The notes below the pieces were generated by a model, which was given only the letters and a program-made list of their open reading frames with translations, did no database searches and was not told the origin of the DNA. From Mastigias papua (lineage: Eukaryota; Cnidaria; Scyphozoa; Rhizostomeae; Mastigiidae): 64,000 bases of DNA. The position numbers and the translations under genes are program-made. Positions 1-11,879 of the stretch are shown one piece after another. The stretch is from assembly GCA_964019165.1 (NCBI GenBank), contig OZ025276.1:13621313-13685312 (forward strand). The letters run 5' to 3'. Positions within the stretch are counted from its first letter, which is position 1. Each line of letters opens with the position of its first letter.

Positions 1-115
1 TGTATGTATGTATGTATGTATGTATGTATGTATGTATGTATGTATGTATGTATGTATGTATGTATGTATGTATGTATGTATGTATGTATGTATGTATGTA
101 TGTATGTATGCATTT
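1..115. repeat. (TGTA)n microsatellite
   Basis: Near-perfect tetranucleotide tract running in from the left window edge and ending with one interruption near 111. No coding potential. Confidence 0.97.
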
Positions 116-245
116 ATGTATGTATTACAGACAGGCCGACAAATAAGTCTACAGAATATTTATTGAAATTTTCTAGGTAGCACTTCAGGCCACATTTGGA
201 CAAGAGGTTCCAAGTCATGCAAGGTATATGGAAGTTTCTTCGCCC

Positions 246-540
246 AGTACAGAAACCTTCCTAGTTTGTTCATGGTTTTAGCACTAAAACTGTCTTAAGA
301 CCTTCTTAGCAAGAATATTTGAGTTTGTGTAGCATAGTTCTGAAATACGTAGACTATCACAGGATATCTACGCAAGCTAAATATACGAGATTGTCCTTGC
401 GTAGAAAGTGGAATTTCAAATGTTTGTCAACTTATTAAGTTTCTTAGGTCTCAAAAATACAGTACTGAACTTTCTTAGTTTTTTTGAGCAGTCGAGTGCT
501 ACTTTCTCATAGACCACTTTCTTGAAAAAAAAGCGTAAAA
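246..540. repeat. Dispersed MITE-like repeat, copy 1
   Basis: The stretch is similar over its whole length to 62898-63242 and in its right half to 45145-45260. Shared landmarks in order are an 'agtac/agcactaaaact' block, 'agactatcacagga', 'tctcaaaaatacagtactgaac' and a right end reading 'accactttcttgaaaaaaaagcg'. The right end resembles the terminal inverted repeat seen at 2409-2790. It has no ORF, so it is read as a short non-autonomous element. The family is not one I can name. Confidence 0.6.
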
Positions 541-3500
541 AACGAATTGTTCACGTAAATTGCACTGTTTCTCAAAACTTTACGTTAGAAACGAGCTTTG
601 GGAATTAAATGTGAAACTTAGATTGAAGACAGCAAGATTAGACACAAAGAAAAATTGAATCTTATTTATATAGAATTTAGTACATTTTGAGGCCAGCAAT
701 GAACTGAAATTGACCCAGTGCTGTAGCTAGTTCCTCTCGAGTGGTTGCTGGAAGGGGATTAGTAAAAGCATTGAGTCTGGATTTTCTTTAGAATCTGATG
801 AACGGAATGTTTTATGGGGAGGGGGCTGGACTTTTGCCGAGCCTATAATTATTCCGGTAGTCAAAAGAAATAATAGATTATGTGCGTAAAAATATTTCAA
901 AAGTAAACCGTAAACATTTATATATCTGCAGTTTCGAGTGTACTGTTGTTTGCTTTGATCGGTGCCTTCAACATAACAACTCGTAGTTCTTGTTTGCTTG
1001 TATGTTCTTCGTAGTAACTATTTCTTTTGCACTCTATCTATATATTAAAAATGGTTTGGTAATTGAAAAACCTGTGGGAAACTCTTCACAGCGATTGCAA
1101 TTGCAGTGTCAACAAAGACGAAAATGGAGCTATCACGCTGAGCACTGTTATGAATCAGCTATGTCGATACTGGATACTGATCATCTACGTCGGATGCCAA
1201 CACAGGCTTTAATAATTATAATACTAAAAATAATAGTAGAGATATTTATACAGGTAAGACCTTTTCAGTGCCAAAAGGCATTGTTAGCGATAAGGTTGCT
1301 GTTTCGAAATAAAAGCACTTATTCAATCGCTAAAATAAAAGAAATTACATCTGCTAAGTTACAAGTACATAATAATTTTATAATGTGAACCTTGGTGTGA
1401 AAAGGAAGAAGGCTATAAGTCATTAAAAATCGTTTAAATAGATATTAGATCTAGCAGTTCAATAAATGGCCCTTTATCTTGTGCTTGAATTTTGTTAACG
1501 AGCTCAAGTTTCGTATATCAACCGGGATTTCGTTGTAGCAAGTAGGACCTTATAACATAAATGACTTTTTCGCAGCCCTCTGTTCTTTCTTTTGGTAAGG
1601 TGCTATACTTACGCTCCCAGGGGAGATTTATCAACGCTTCGCCTAATATGAAATGTCCAATAGGATGGAATTAATCCCTTTGAATTCAAGCCCCATTAGC
1701 ACTACAGCTAAAAACATCATATATTTCTATCTTCATTTTAGCCATCAGTAATGAACGTAAAGGTGTCTGCTTTCCATGTTTCCTTGCAATTTTCCGTAAA
1801 ATATTCATTTCCTTATTTTTCCTTGAAATCGGAAAATTTTTCCGATCAAAGGAGATTTCCCTTCAAGTGGAACCACTGGCCAGGCCCCCTATCTTACAAG
1901 CAGAAGCAATAGTATAATGTGAGATTAGATCTGAAAATGAGATCTGAGCAAAGATTGTCAGACTTCGAAAGCTCTCTTTTACCTTCGTTTTGCACTTCTT
2001 TCGTCATTTCTTTCTTCATTTATTTATTTCTTTATTTTTCTTTTGTAGTGACTTTCGCCAGTTCGTCATTGATATCATCTCAGAGAGCTTCCTGGTTTTA
2101 CCGCAGCCTCCCGATAATCACTCTGCTGTAAGGCATTAGAAGTATCTTTTCTTTCCTTTAGTTCTGGATAACAGTATAGACGTGCTCTAGCTGGTCTTAA
2201 CCCTTTCTCTTTCTTCTGAAATACAATTTAACATTCCTGTCTCTTCTTTCTTGTGCTCTAAGTAATTTAGTGCCAGATAAAGGGGTGGGCATTATCTGTT
2301 CTTGTTGAACTGTCAGCGAAACGACAGTTCTGATGCCCATGACCACTTAATGGTACTATGATGGTATTATTTTCATTAAAATATCCGAGGAGAACATTCA
2401 TGTGAACGGAGTACGCGCTTTTTTTATAAGGAACCTAGCTCAAGGCCTAGTTCTAGAAATTCCTTATTTTTAGGCCTCCAATGGTCAAACTGTAGTACTA
2501 AAAGTTCCTTAATAGTCCCTTAATTTTTACTCTACATTTAGTGCCATGCATATGGTACAGACATAAGTAAACACTGAAGCTCTGAATTTCGCCTCTAATT
2601 TTGGCTTTAACTTAAGACGAATGAAGCATGAAGCACTCGACACAAGTATAGTAAACCATCTATGCAGGTTTAGACTGCAAATGATTTCAAATTGAAAAGT
2701 TCCTGAGGGAATTTTCCTTTAGTAGTATAAGTTCTTTAAATATTTTGGCATTCTACATGTAGGTTCCTTACAAAAAAAAGCGTGTAACACTTGTTTCTCG
2801 ATTGCACGTTCAAAATGAAGAAATAGTCGAATGTTTCTACCTGAAGCCTAGAAAGCGCATCTTCCTGCAACTGTAGATGCAATGCACAGACCATCAAAAT
2901 CTCAAGATGTTTTGCATATATACACCCACTTACCGTTAAATAGATTTTTAAAGGAAAGTTTGATTTTTGAACGCGTTTCTTCCCTCAAAGTCCATCTCAT
3001 TAATGTTGAAATATAAGCACGACTTATCCAGGTCCTTCCCGCTGTAGGTGGGGCAGAGAAAAGGAAGTATTTTTTGCTTTATTTTAGTTGATATTTTTGA
3101 TGCAAAAAAATAGGAGCACTCAAAGTTGTATCTGAATTCAAACCTGTGATCGTAGTAGCAGTGGCACGCTCCCTTGAAGAGATCAGACAATTATGTTACC
3201 TTGCATAGAACAGTTTTCTCTGAGAGATCAACAAGCTGGTGATAGTTGATATAATATGCAATTAAAAAGTTTGATTGTGTAGCTACTTTCTTTCTATAGC
3301 CTAAGATTGCCGTAAATACTTCGGTTTGATGCGACGAAACTAGGTAAAAAATCATGTGCTATTGAAACAGAGAGTCTATGATGATCTTAGCTTTAGCTAT
3401 TGCCCTCCTGTGTATTTGCAAGAAGGAAAAGTTGGTCTTTTCTGCTTATGCATAAACTCATATTTCACCATCGCTCGAGAAAGCGTGAACAGTCTGTCAG

Positions 3501-3631
3501 CATAGCTTGCACAGTAGGCTTACAGAATATGCCCACTCTTTCGAGCTAAAGTGAAGTTCCGCAGTACCAACAGACCATAAACTCATACCTGCTATTTTTC
3601 AAGAAATTTATCTCGCTCTTGTTCTCCGTCC
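541..3631. other. No confident gene
   Basis: Apart from the repeat at 2409-2790 nothing convincing is visible. One weak exon candidate lies at about 1101-1230 (+): after an acceptor-like 'cttcacag' one frame gives about 38 codons containing a Cys-rich start and the piece NKDENGAITLSTVMNQLC. No good donor follows, so it is not called as a gene. Confidence 0.5.
2409..2790. repeat. MITE-like element with terminal inverted repeats
   Basis: The left end 'cgctttttttataaggaacc' is mirrored at the right end by 'ggttccttacaaaaaaaagcg', about 380 bp apart. The interior is non-coding and AT-rich. The ends match the right end of the repeat at 246-540 and, loosely, 8246-8290, so these are probably one MITE family. 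Target-site duplication was not resolved. Confidence 0.6.
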
Positions 3632-3649
3632 TAGGTATTATACTTCATC

Positions 3650-6081
3650 ATGAGGCTTTTTCAAAAGAGCCACGATAATTCTGAGATTGTGAGGTATGTA
3701 TGCAAGACATTGTTGCTGTTGTTGAGATGCTAGACTTTTAGGCCCGATTTCCAATTGGGATAGATCAAACTTTTGCGTGGTAGATATTCTGCTCAGTCGA
3801 TGTCATATCATTATTGGCATTTATATTTAGTTTGCCTAATTTGAAGACCAACTGATTTGCGTGAACTAGTGTAAACTGCAGGGTTTTTTTAACGCGCAGT
3901 TCTACACACAATGCGCAGTTCTACACCTTTGTGTGCGTCCAGAGAGAAATTGCTTTGCAGAACATCTATCACGTTAAATTATGCATCTATCAAGAAAGAT
4001 TCTTATTAAAGCATAACATAATATATGCATTTCTATTTCCCATAACCATGGCAGCAAAACATGCATATTTTCAGTGCCTGCCCATCAGATGCATTTTGTT
4101 TATGCGAACAAGAATCAAGGACTGTTCCTCAATGCAGCAGCCGCGTGAATTTAACAAAACCCTGGTAAACTGTTTGTGTTTTCACTTATCCTCTCATGAT
4201 ACAGGAAGACAAGAATGGTTGGTGACCAGAAACCAATGGAAACACGGACAGTTTTTCGGAATGAAGATGATTATCAACAATCAGATAATTGTATTGGAAG
4301 TTAATCGTAAAAATTGGAATATGTCTATAAGAATGCAGCCGGATCGTATTTCTCATTGATCTGTGTGACGACAAAAATTTCTTTACTATTTTTCGTCAAC
4401 AGGATGACTTCTGCTCACAGCATAGTTCCCCTGGGAACTTCATAGAACGGTACCCCTGGCATTGAACTAGCTACCTTCCCACCCCTTTAACTAAGTCACT
4501 AAGAATTTGAATGCTACACCACAAAATGTTTTCGTACCTGTCTTCTTTTTTGTAGAAACAGTCCTTCAATAATAATGCAAATAATTTGCAGCCTAATATC
4601 ATGCGATGCATGTGGAGGAGCAAACGCCGAACCACCTGGAATTCGTCACCCAGGTGGGTACTACGCACTAGGCAATTTGATTATCATAAATGCCTACCTC
4701 TTTAATGCTATTCATTAGTTAAATCGCCTCTGTAAAACTGGTTTAGTCTATGGTTGTAAGTTATTTAGCCCTTCGAATCTGAGTTTCGCGAGACAGTTAA
4801 TGCCGTGCTAGCTCCGTCTTTGTTGAGAGGCTTGGCTGTAATGACTGTGGGTTATTGGTAGTAAATTGACAATCATTTTGCTTATGGCAACATGTAGACT
4901 AAAAGCAAACATCTTATCATATCGAACGAAATCTGACAGCCAATCGAATGCTGAATTATCGTGCACTGCAATAGGCATTGTATTTTTCCAGCCATGGAAA
5001 TTCTGACGATGATAACTAAAGCTCACAAAAGTGCATCAAGAGATGAGAGGTATGCCATTTGATCAGCTTAATCTCAATTCCTCAAATCTTAAATGCTTAT
5101 GACTACCTGTCCTGTTACTCTATAAAACAAAAACATCCACGTTTAATAGTTTTGAATATGTCGCTGATGAGTTGTCGTTGTTCATGTGCTAATTCCTTCC
5201 TCTAATTCTGATGCAGGACAAAACTGCGGGAGAAATTGCAGACAATTATGTTGTTGAACATTCACCAGTTTCAGGTATGGTGGTGTATTTGTCTTAAGTT
5301 TTCATTTCAGTTGGGTTCGCTCCATTGGAGAGACTAGCAGGGTTCACCCGTACATTGGGGGGTTTTTGGAGTGTGACAGCCCCTAGGAAAAAGTCCAACC
5401 GGCAGATCGATGTCAGATGCCACGTCCGTCGACAACATCTTTTCGTGGTTCATACGCACATTTGCAATTTTGACATATTGGCAACACCTCTGTCCCTAAA
5501 TTCTCTCGGGGTGCCCTGGGGACCAGGACGCTTTTGTTGCAATAGAAGGCGTTCTTTTCCATGAAGTCACTTGTGAATATTGCATGAAGATATCCGGAAG
5601 ATGTAATGTAAATTTCGGTCCTTCGTGGTAATCATTCCTGTTGTGTGTTACGTTTAATCTCATTTTGCCAGGGCATTGTTTTCAAGTCATTTGAAGCAGT
5701 TGCTAAGCTTGATAAAGACCTCGGTAGGGAACTCTTGCAAACTGCAATTGAAGCTGTGGAAGATAACGAGAAACGTCGAGGCTGTGGTAGGGATACGAGG
5801 CTAAGGTTGGTACACATGCCTTGAAGCTTTGTGCATTCTTCCTTAGATTACCATTAGTAATTAGATCCCGAGAGTGATACTGAAAAACCTGAAAAATGAC
5901 AAGCATTTTATCTTGTTGTTCATAATAGCAAGTGGATTTCTTTGCTAAGAGGCAATCATTTTATGTACAGGAACTCGTTGGAGACTTTCATTGCTTGTGT
6001 GGACAGTTAGATAGAAAAGATGTGGAGAGAGCAACGGATCGTGCTTCACTTAAGAGAATACAGAGTTGCCTTCAAGTTTGA
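3650..6081 (+). CDS. Unrecognised small multi-exon protein
   Basis: I do not recognise the family. Exons inferred from open frame plus splice signals: 3650-3693 (first ATG at 3650, ending phase 2), 4205-~4299, 4403-4449, 4592-4653, 4992-5049, 5217-5274, 5672-5809 and 5971-6081 (TGA 6079-6081). The last six fit phase to phase: 2, 1, 2, 0, 0, then stop. They encode a CDACGG Cys motif, then a charged, helix-rich region (TKLREKLQTIMLLNIHQFQ followed by FEAVAKLDKDLGRELLQTAI) and a C-terminal HCLCGQLDRKDVERATDRA segment ending in SCLQV. The first two exons agree in phase with each other, but the join from the 4205 exon to 4403 does not work with a clean GT donor, so the N-terminal half is provisional. 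The donor at 5809 (ttg|gtacac) is also weak. No TM segment or signal peptide is seen; probably soluble and helical. The number of phase matches makes a real gene likely, though the exact model is uncertain. Confidence 0.55.
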
Positions 6082-7138
6082 CTGTAAGGGTCGTAAGTAA
6101 TGATTTTTTCTCATTGAGAAAGTACGAAGGCTATACGATTAAGTGAGAAACACTTAACGTAAGATCGAGAAATCAGAACTTTTGTATAAACGATGTTGTA
6201 CTGAAGAAGAAAGGGTATGAAATATGCAGATTGATTTAATAATATGACGTAATATTGGAGTGGATTTCCTGTGGGATATCCTAATGTTTTATTGTGTCTT
6301 TTACATTGAGCTATTCCTTCCACCTACCCGTAACAGTTCTTTTGACTTTGCCATATCAATGACTACAGCTCCATTCCCAGATCATTGTTGGGACTTCTAT
6401 GTCTGCCAAGTTCAATACCCTCCTCTTTGTTATTCTTTATTGGCTTTGTCTGGCATCGGATCTTGAAAACAGTGAATATGCTCCATTCCTGAAATGATCA
6501 TTACAGCTCTGCACAACCTTATATATACAGAGTTCAAGAAAAAACATCAACTTCTAAACGTTTCAGCATATGCCCTTATCATTAACCTTTACCGATATCA
6601 GAGTTGGATACCTCACAACTACACATCTACACCTCATGACTGTAAAACTGTATTTTGCATAAGCCAAACTGCTGCACATTTAGATCAGATTGAGAAGACT
6701 GGATAATTTGCAGGTCGTATCGATCCCTGTATACGGAATGTTTGGTTGCTTTAAGTAAAAGCTTAAAATGTTTACCATTGTTGTCAGAATACAGGAGTTG
6801 ATAAATTTAACCAGAATCTAGGGAAGAAGAAATCAAGATGTTACAAGCCGTGATTACCCTATACAAATCCGCCCCTCCCCACATAAGCACACACACACAA
6901 ACACACACACAGATTACACATGAAATACTTAGGTTGTACGAAGGCTGCTTTATCCACAACACTTTGCCGCACAGGTACTGTGCTAATGCTACTCTATGGC
7001 TGCAAAGGTTGTTGCCATACCAATCAGTAATCCAAACTCATGACGACATACTAGGTGAAATTTTTCTGTATGAATTTTTAATGAAGTTTTCAACCAACAT
7101 AAACATGCTTTCAATGGCATTTTTAACTGTTTACTCAC
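6082..7138. other. No gene seen
   Basis: Short open frames only, none with splice context or recognisable composition. A short CA-rich tract lies at 6887-6912. The C-terminal exon of the minus-strand seven-TM locus should lie here; the best trace is about 7003-7065 (-), 'EFGLLIGMATTFAAIE' then stop, but its phase does not fit the upstream donor. Confidence 0.5.
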
Positions 7139-7952
7139 TATTGAGGATACAAAAGTGGAATATAGTATCTTAGCAGACTGTCTGTTCTCTTCTTTTGTAA
7201 AAACTAATACCGTCGTTATTGCTACGATACATGTCAAAGCCAGGATATCTAAAGTTCCGCGAATTAAATGGCGCCTTTTGCAAAAAGCAATGATTTTTCG
7301 AGTTAGCGTAAAATTCTGCGCATCCCATGCAGTATTGGCCACCATGGAGCAGCGTATGATCTGTACTGTAAGCGCAATAGTTACCACTATCATCGGGGCC
7401 AATACCAAACAGGCTACCAACGCACGTGTTTCTGTATTCAGGTTAATGTCGCAAGATTCTAACGTGCACTTTCTGACAAAAGGCTTCCGTGATGTCTCTA
7501 TGAGAAGAAAACTGCCACCAGATGACAGAATTCCACAGAATATTGATGTTATGACTGCTGGTGCGGCGTATGCAAATAGGCAACGTGTTTTGAGATTAAG
7601 GCTAGGCTAACGATACATTTGCAAACAGCTTTGTAGGGTGGTAACTTTAATGGCGGACCAAGAGAATACTGTCAATAGCTGGTAGATCTCAAATGCTATC
7701 ATTGATATGCTACTTGATTTCCCCATCAGTCGCTTGTCATCAACTGCAAAGGCCATTACCAGTAGACCAGCGGTAGTTAGCGACATGAAGACAACCGTGT
7801 TTACTGTACCTTCGCCTCCATGTTTGCGGTACGGTTCCTGGCGAATGTATGTCCACGATTTGTACAATGTGATAAGGCATAGACAGCCAATCACCAAGTT
7901 AAAAATCCTTAAGGATATCACTACCTCTGAATACACAGAATTTAGAAACATC
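7139..7952 (-). pseudogene. Seven-TM-like exon with in-frame TAG
   Basis: One frame on the minus strand is open across the whole stretch except for a single TAG at 7607-7609. It is bounded by an acceptor (cttgcag just above 7952) and a canonical donor (GTGAGT beginning at 7138), so it looks like an internal exon of about 271 codons. Hydrophobic segments in order: VVISLRIFNLVIGCLCLITL, TVNTVVFMSLTTAGLLVMAF, ISMIAFEIYQLLTVFSWSAI, then after the stop CLFAYAAPAVITSIFCGIL, a Cys-containing loop (CTLESCDINLNTETR), MVACLVLAPMIVVTIALTV and TLDILALTCIVAITTVLVF. That is six TM spans, with a seventh presumably on another exon. The 'Y-x-x-PAVI' in TM4, the Cys-bearing loop before TM5 and the aromatic-rich TM3 recall the adhesion/secretin GPCR core, but this is resemblance only. 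The stop makes it a pseudogene, an allele or a sequence error. Confidence 0.45.
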
Positions 7953-9886
7953 CTGCAAGGACTAGCTTAACAGTGGCCTACAATTCTGACCTGCTAAAAA
8001 GTCCTGTTGTCAGATAAAGCCAGCTGTACACTTTAAGTTTATTCTTGCTGGAATTATTGGCGTCTTTGCAGCCAATGAAGGTGAGGTGGATGACGCATTT
8101 CCTGTACGTAAAGATTTTCAGCAGGGACTTTCATTTAGGCTGTAGAATGAGCCCAAAAATGGAGAGGGAATTGGGAGCAGTTCCGGCCATGCACTCTCTC
8201 CCTGCAAGTTTAAAGCACATGTTCGTTATCTCCCATATTTAGTATTACACGTTTTTTACTAGAAACAGGTTTATAAGAAACCTAGTACTAGACACCCTAA
8301 AATTTAGGAAACTTTTAGAACAACAAGGAAAGAAATAAGAAATTTTCGAACTTTTTGTTTCATCTTTCACAATTTCGGAACCCTCATTTTCCTCCACGAA
8401 TTTAGCAAAGTTCCATTACGCTATGTTTTATGTGTTATCCCATATGCGCACTGCAAAAGACCATGTTTTCTGTTTTGCGTTCGTTTTTACTGCAAACAGA
8501 TAACTTACGTTACAATGAATGAGGCACAGACTGAGAGGAAATTGAGAGAAGGAAGATGAAGATGTTTCGGTCATGCGGTGCGAAAGGAGGAAGAATATAA
8601 AAAAGACGATTATTCAAAGTGGTTCCATCTGGGAAGAAGACGAGAGGAGGCCAGAAAAGCACTTCATTGACATTGTAAAGGAAGACATTAGAGAAGCATG
8701 CAGCTCGCAGACAGAACTGGATGAAATTTGATCCGCTTTGGCGACCTCTAACGAGAGAAGCTGGAAGGAAAGAGAAGCATGGCCGTTCGTTCACAGGTTG
8801 ACAGTATTCACAACATACTGTAGCAGAAATACTACTTGTAATACACATCTGGCAGTCTATCTCCTATCCATTATTGTTCCCAGACCTCCGTGGCTGATCC
8901 AGTTCACCTTCTATTATCTATATCCTATCTTAAGCAAAAGGACTGTTTTGTCCACTCTCGTTGTGACATAAAAAAGTCTCTCTCTTTGTCAACAAGAGCT
9001 GTAAGAGTTCTAATATGTAAGACCTATCATTAAATGTTTTATGTGACTTGGGTCAGAAACTTGGTCGTTAAATATCGTTATTGTAAAAAAGTTCAGTTAT
9101 GGGTATTTGCCCGTTCACCAAAGACCACTTAAGCTATTTCCTCTCTCAAATACAATGTTTTTCTTGATGCACATCAAGATACCTGGAATTATACGTGAAG
9201 ATATTACTCTCATTTCAGTCTTGTAGTTCCCATAGTTCGTTCTCGGACTATTTACTATACGCCTCTCAAATTATGAAAAATGGAAAACCTTGTTTTGCAA
9301 TAGAAAGACTTCTCTAAATATTAAAATGACAGTCCCTTTTCGGTCGCTACTAATTTCATGACATCTCAGGTTCCACTGAACATATTACGTAGATTTTGCA
9401 TACCGTATGCGTCAGCATGCATCACTGGCTATGGGAATTGATCCTTCAAACCACGACTTACAGACAGATGAATTAATCGATCACATTTTTCGTCGCATAG
9501 ACGGTAGTAGCCAGTCGTCTGGAAGGCTCAATGTTTAAGCAGTCTACTCTGCCCGTTTCCGAACTGTGTCGGCAGTTCTCTTTTACAGAGGTACCACTCC
9601 CCACGGTTCTGGCTTTTATTCTCATATACCAATAGCTTTCTTAACTTTATGCAAATAACCATATGACGGAATGCGGGTTGCTAGAAGTGCAACTTATGCT
9701 TCTCTTATGAATAATACATAAACCTCGGTCTATTTGATACGCTGTACATACCACTCAGCCTTGCATTTTGACTTGAGTGTTGGCTTGTAATCCTGCATAT
9801 TAATGACACAAGGTACGAAATAATCTCTCAAACACTTGGTTTATGATTGCCGATATATAACGACATACGCGACAACGTATGAGGCA
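7953..9886. other. Spacer; no confident gene
   Basis: Between the minus-strand seven-TM locus and receptor G1 I see only a possible MITE end at about 8246-8330 and a faint retroelement trace at 8540-8760. Upstream exons of the 7139-7952 locus should lie here but were not found. Confidence 0.5.
8540..8760 (+). mobile_element. Possible non-LTR retroelement C-terminal remnant
   Basis: Broken frames give pieces such as MFRSCGAKGG, then a Gly/Arg-rich 'GKKTRGGQKS' followed by a Trp-containing 'RRQNWMKFDPLWRPLTREA'. This order (HVxRR, G-K-R-R-R-G-R, WRD, D-R-W-R) is the usual tail of RTE/endonuclease-type LINE proteins. It has several stops and is short, so the call is weak. Confidence 0.3.
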
Positions 9887-9931
9887 CTGATACGCAAGAT
9901 ATTCCAGCTTTTTGACTGAGTAATTGGAGAA
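9887..9931 (+). promoter_or_regulatory. Putative upstream block of receptor G1
   Basis: The segment 'tgatacgcaagatattccag' then 'gagtaattggagaac' aligns loosely with the better conserved block upstream of G2, G5 and G6 (see 14640-14692). It lies about 195 bp before the G1 ATG. It is the most diverged member of the set. Confidence 0.35.
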
Positions 9932-10126
9932 CAGACAAATTGGAATGAAGCAGTTTAGTTTTTGCATATGTATCAAGATTGGAACCTCCTAATAACAAGC
10001 GACTTCCTCTGCTCCAGGTTTATTTAGTGTATAGACAAGAAAGGGTGCTCTTTCTTTTCCAACGAGGTACGCTTTATTATTCTACCTATCTCTAGGAGTG
10101 AGATTATCAAACCTACATTTGTTGCA

Positions 10127-11879
10127 ATGAAGGGATCATGTATAGAGCTATATGGAGCTTTGAATTCAACCACAGAGACAGTGTTCTACACTATAATCAA
10201 TATCACAATCATCATTGTTGCTTCAGTATTGAACATAACAATCATTGTTCTGATCAAGACAAGACCTGTACTACATAAACCATCTTTCATTCTACTTGGA
10301 GCTCTCGCTTGTTCTGATTTGGCAATGGTTTGTGTACCTGGCGTTTTGTATCTTACAATCACGTTGAAGGGTGTTTCAGCCAATGGCACAATAGAGATGG
10401 TAACGTGTGTTGTTACATCAAGCATAACTGTAAACAATGTTTTTCTGTTATGTTGCATTACATATGATCGATACCAGTGCATAAAACACAGTATGGATAG
10501 CAGGCCTTATACTTCAATGCAGAAAATGACTATCAAAATTGGACTGTGTATCGTCACGTCGTTAAGTTTCTCATTGACATTTTACATTGAAAGTGTGCTC
10601 ACTTTGCCTTTTAGAACTGTTGAAGTTTTGTTTGTTATAATGTCAGGATGCTTTGCATATATAACGGTGTATTACATCAGACTCTCCAGAGTCGTCAGAG
10701 CAAATCGAGTACATGGTTTAGAAGGAGGACCAACAGATGCGAATGGCAATTCTTTGCGACGTGTTCCTTCACATTATTCCTCTTTGAACAAGTCGATATT
10801 TTTGTTGATCGCATCATTTATCTTGGCATACTCTCCAGCAAGTAGCACATCTATTGCCCGTAACATATTATACAGGTTGAGCATACCACCAAGCAAAGTG
10901 ATTATGAATGCAATCGTGTGGTGCACTACTTTCAGTTTCTCGAATTCACTTATGGATCCATTGATATATGCATATCGAAGTGATACAATCGGACGAGAGT
11001 TGAGACGGGTAGGCTTTATTCAATTTTTGACATATTTCATATCACAATTTCAATTTTTATTTGTTTGTATCATTCATATATGTTTTGGCATAAACATTAG
11101 TTCACAAACAATTACAATCATGAAGATTTTCCTCAAATCAAGCAAAGCTTTAAAATATCAGTAGTAGCAGAGAGACTGTATCCTACGGCACTACTTTAAT
11201 CAAAGTAGTTCAGACCATTCTAAGTTGATGCCACGTACTGAAACGTGCTTTCCATTGTTTTAGGAGCAACACGAGGGATGAGATTGCTCTTAGAACACTT
11301 CTCATCAAGTCACGTTTGATTTTATTTTAGTGCTGTATTCTATGGCCTTCATTTAGACAACTCATCGTCCAAACTTTTGCTCCTCGGACGTCCACTTTAT
11401 TTTCTATACCCATTCAAATATGTTGGCACTCAGGGCTACTTTGGTGGCCAGTCTGTTACTACAACTAGGAGGAGATGTAAAAATTAGAACGAGGAAACGT
11501 TGGCTTAAATAGGACAGTTGCAAATGTTATGCAGCATTTTTTATCATAACTAAAAGTTGTGATCTTTCCTTCGTGTTAAAATTTTCCGTTAAAGCGACGA
11601 ACTTCTAATTCATTCATTTACTATTCTATCTCTTATCTTAGTAATCTAAATCTAATATAAAGAACAGATTAATTTTTAATGCTACTGATATTGAACCAAT
11701 TGTCGCATGTGATTTAACTGAAAATCTTGAGAGAATTGAGGTATATTTACAAAAGTAAATACATCTCGATATTTCGCTTTCATTTATTCTAGGTTTACCG
11801 ACAATTCAGAAGGAATAAAGTGTCAGTTGACATAAATTTGCCACAGCATCCCCAGCAATTGAAAGAACCCTCAAACTAA
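10127..11879 (+). CDS. Receptor G1: class A (rhodopsin-like) GPCR
   Basis: Two exons, 10127-11008 and 11793-11879, phase-0 intron (cgg|gtaggc ... ttctag|gtttac), 322 aa. Short N-terminus with an N13-S-T sequon; seven TM segments at about 20-43, 54-77, 94-117, 136-156, 163-185, 220-245 and 258-282. Hallmarks: N36 (TM1), LACSD with D64 (TM2), DRY at 114-116 (TM3) and DPLIY at 277-281 (TM7, replacing NPxxY). No Trp in TM4, no Pro in TM5, no CWxP in TM6, and a second extracellular loop of roughly a dozen residues. These traits are typical of the melanocortin/adenosine/cannabinoid (MECA) style; ligand unknown. Exon 2 supplies VYRQFRRNKVSVDINLPQH to a stop. Reading through the donor instead would give an unrelated 51-residue tail, so splicing is preferred. 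About 99% identical to G2 over the last 400 bp of exon 1. Confidence 0.9.

Noticed and set aside
990..1388. 132-codon frame near the left end
   Set aside because: No splice context, composition unlike a protein in its second half; only a weak alternative exon at 1101-1230 was noted.
10186..10482. Minus-strand frame repeated opposite the receptor exons (also 14.8, 28.2 and 33.5 kb)
   Set aside because: Antisense shadow of conserved TM1-TM3 coding sequence; recurs because the receptors are paralogous.
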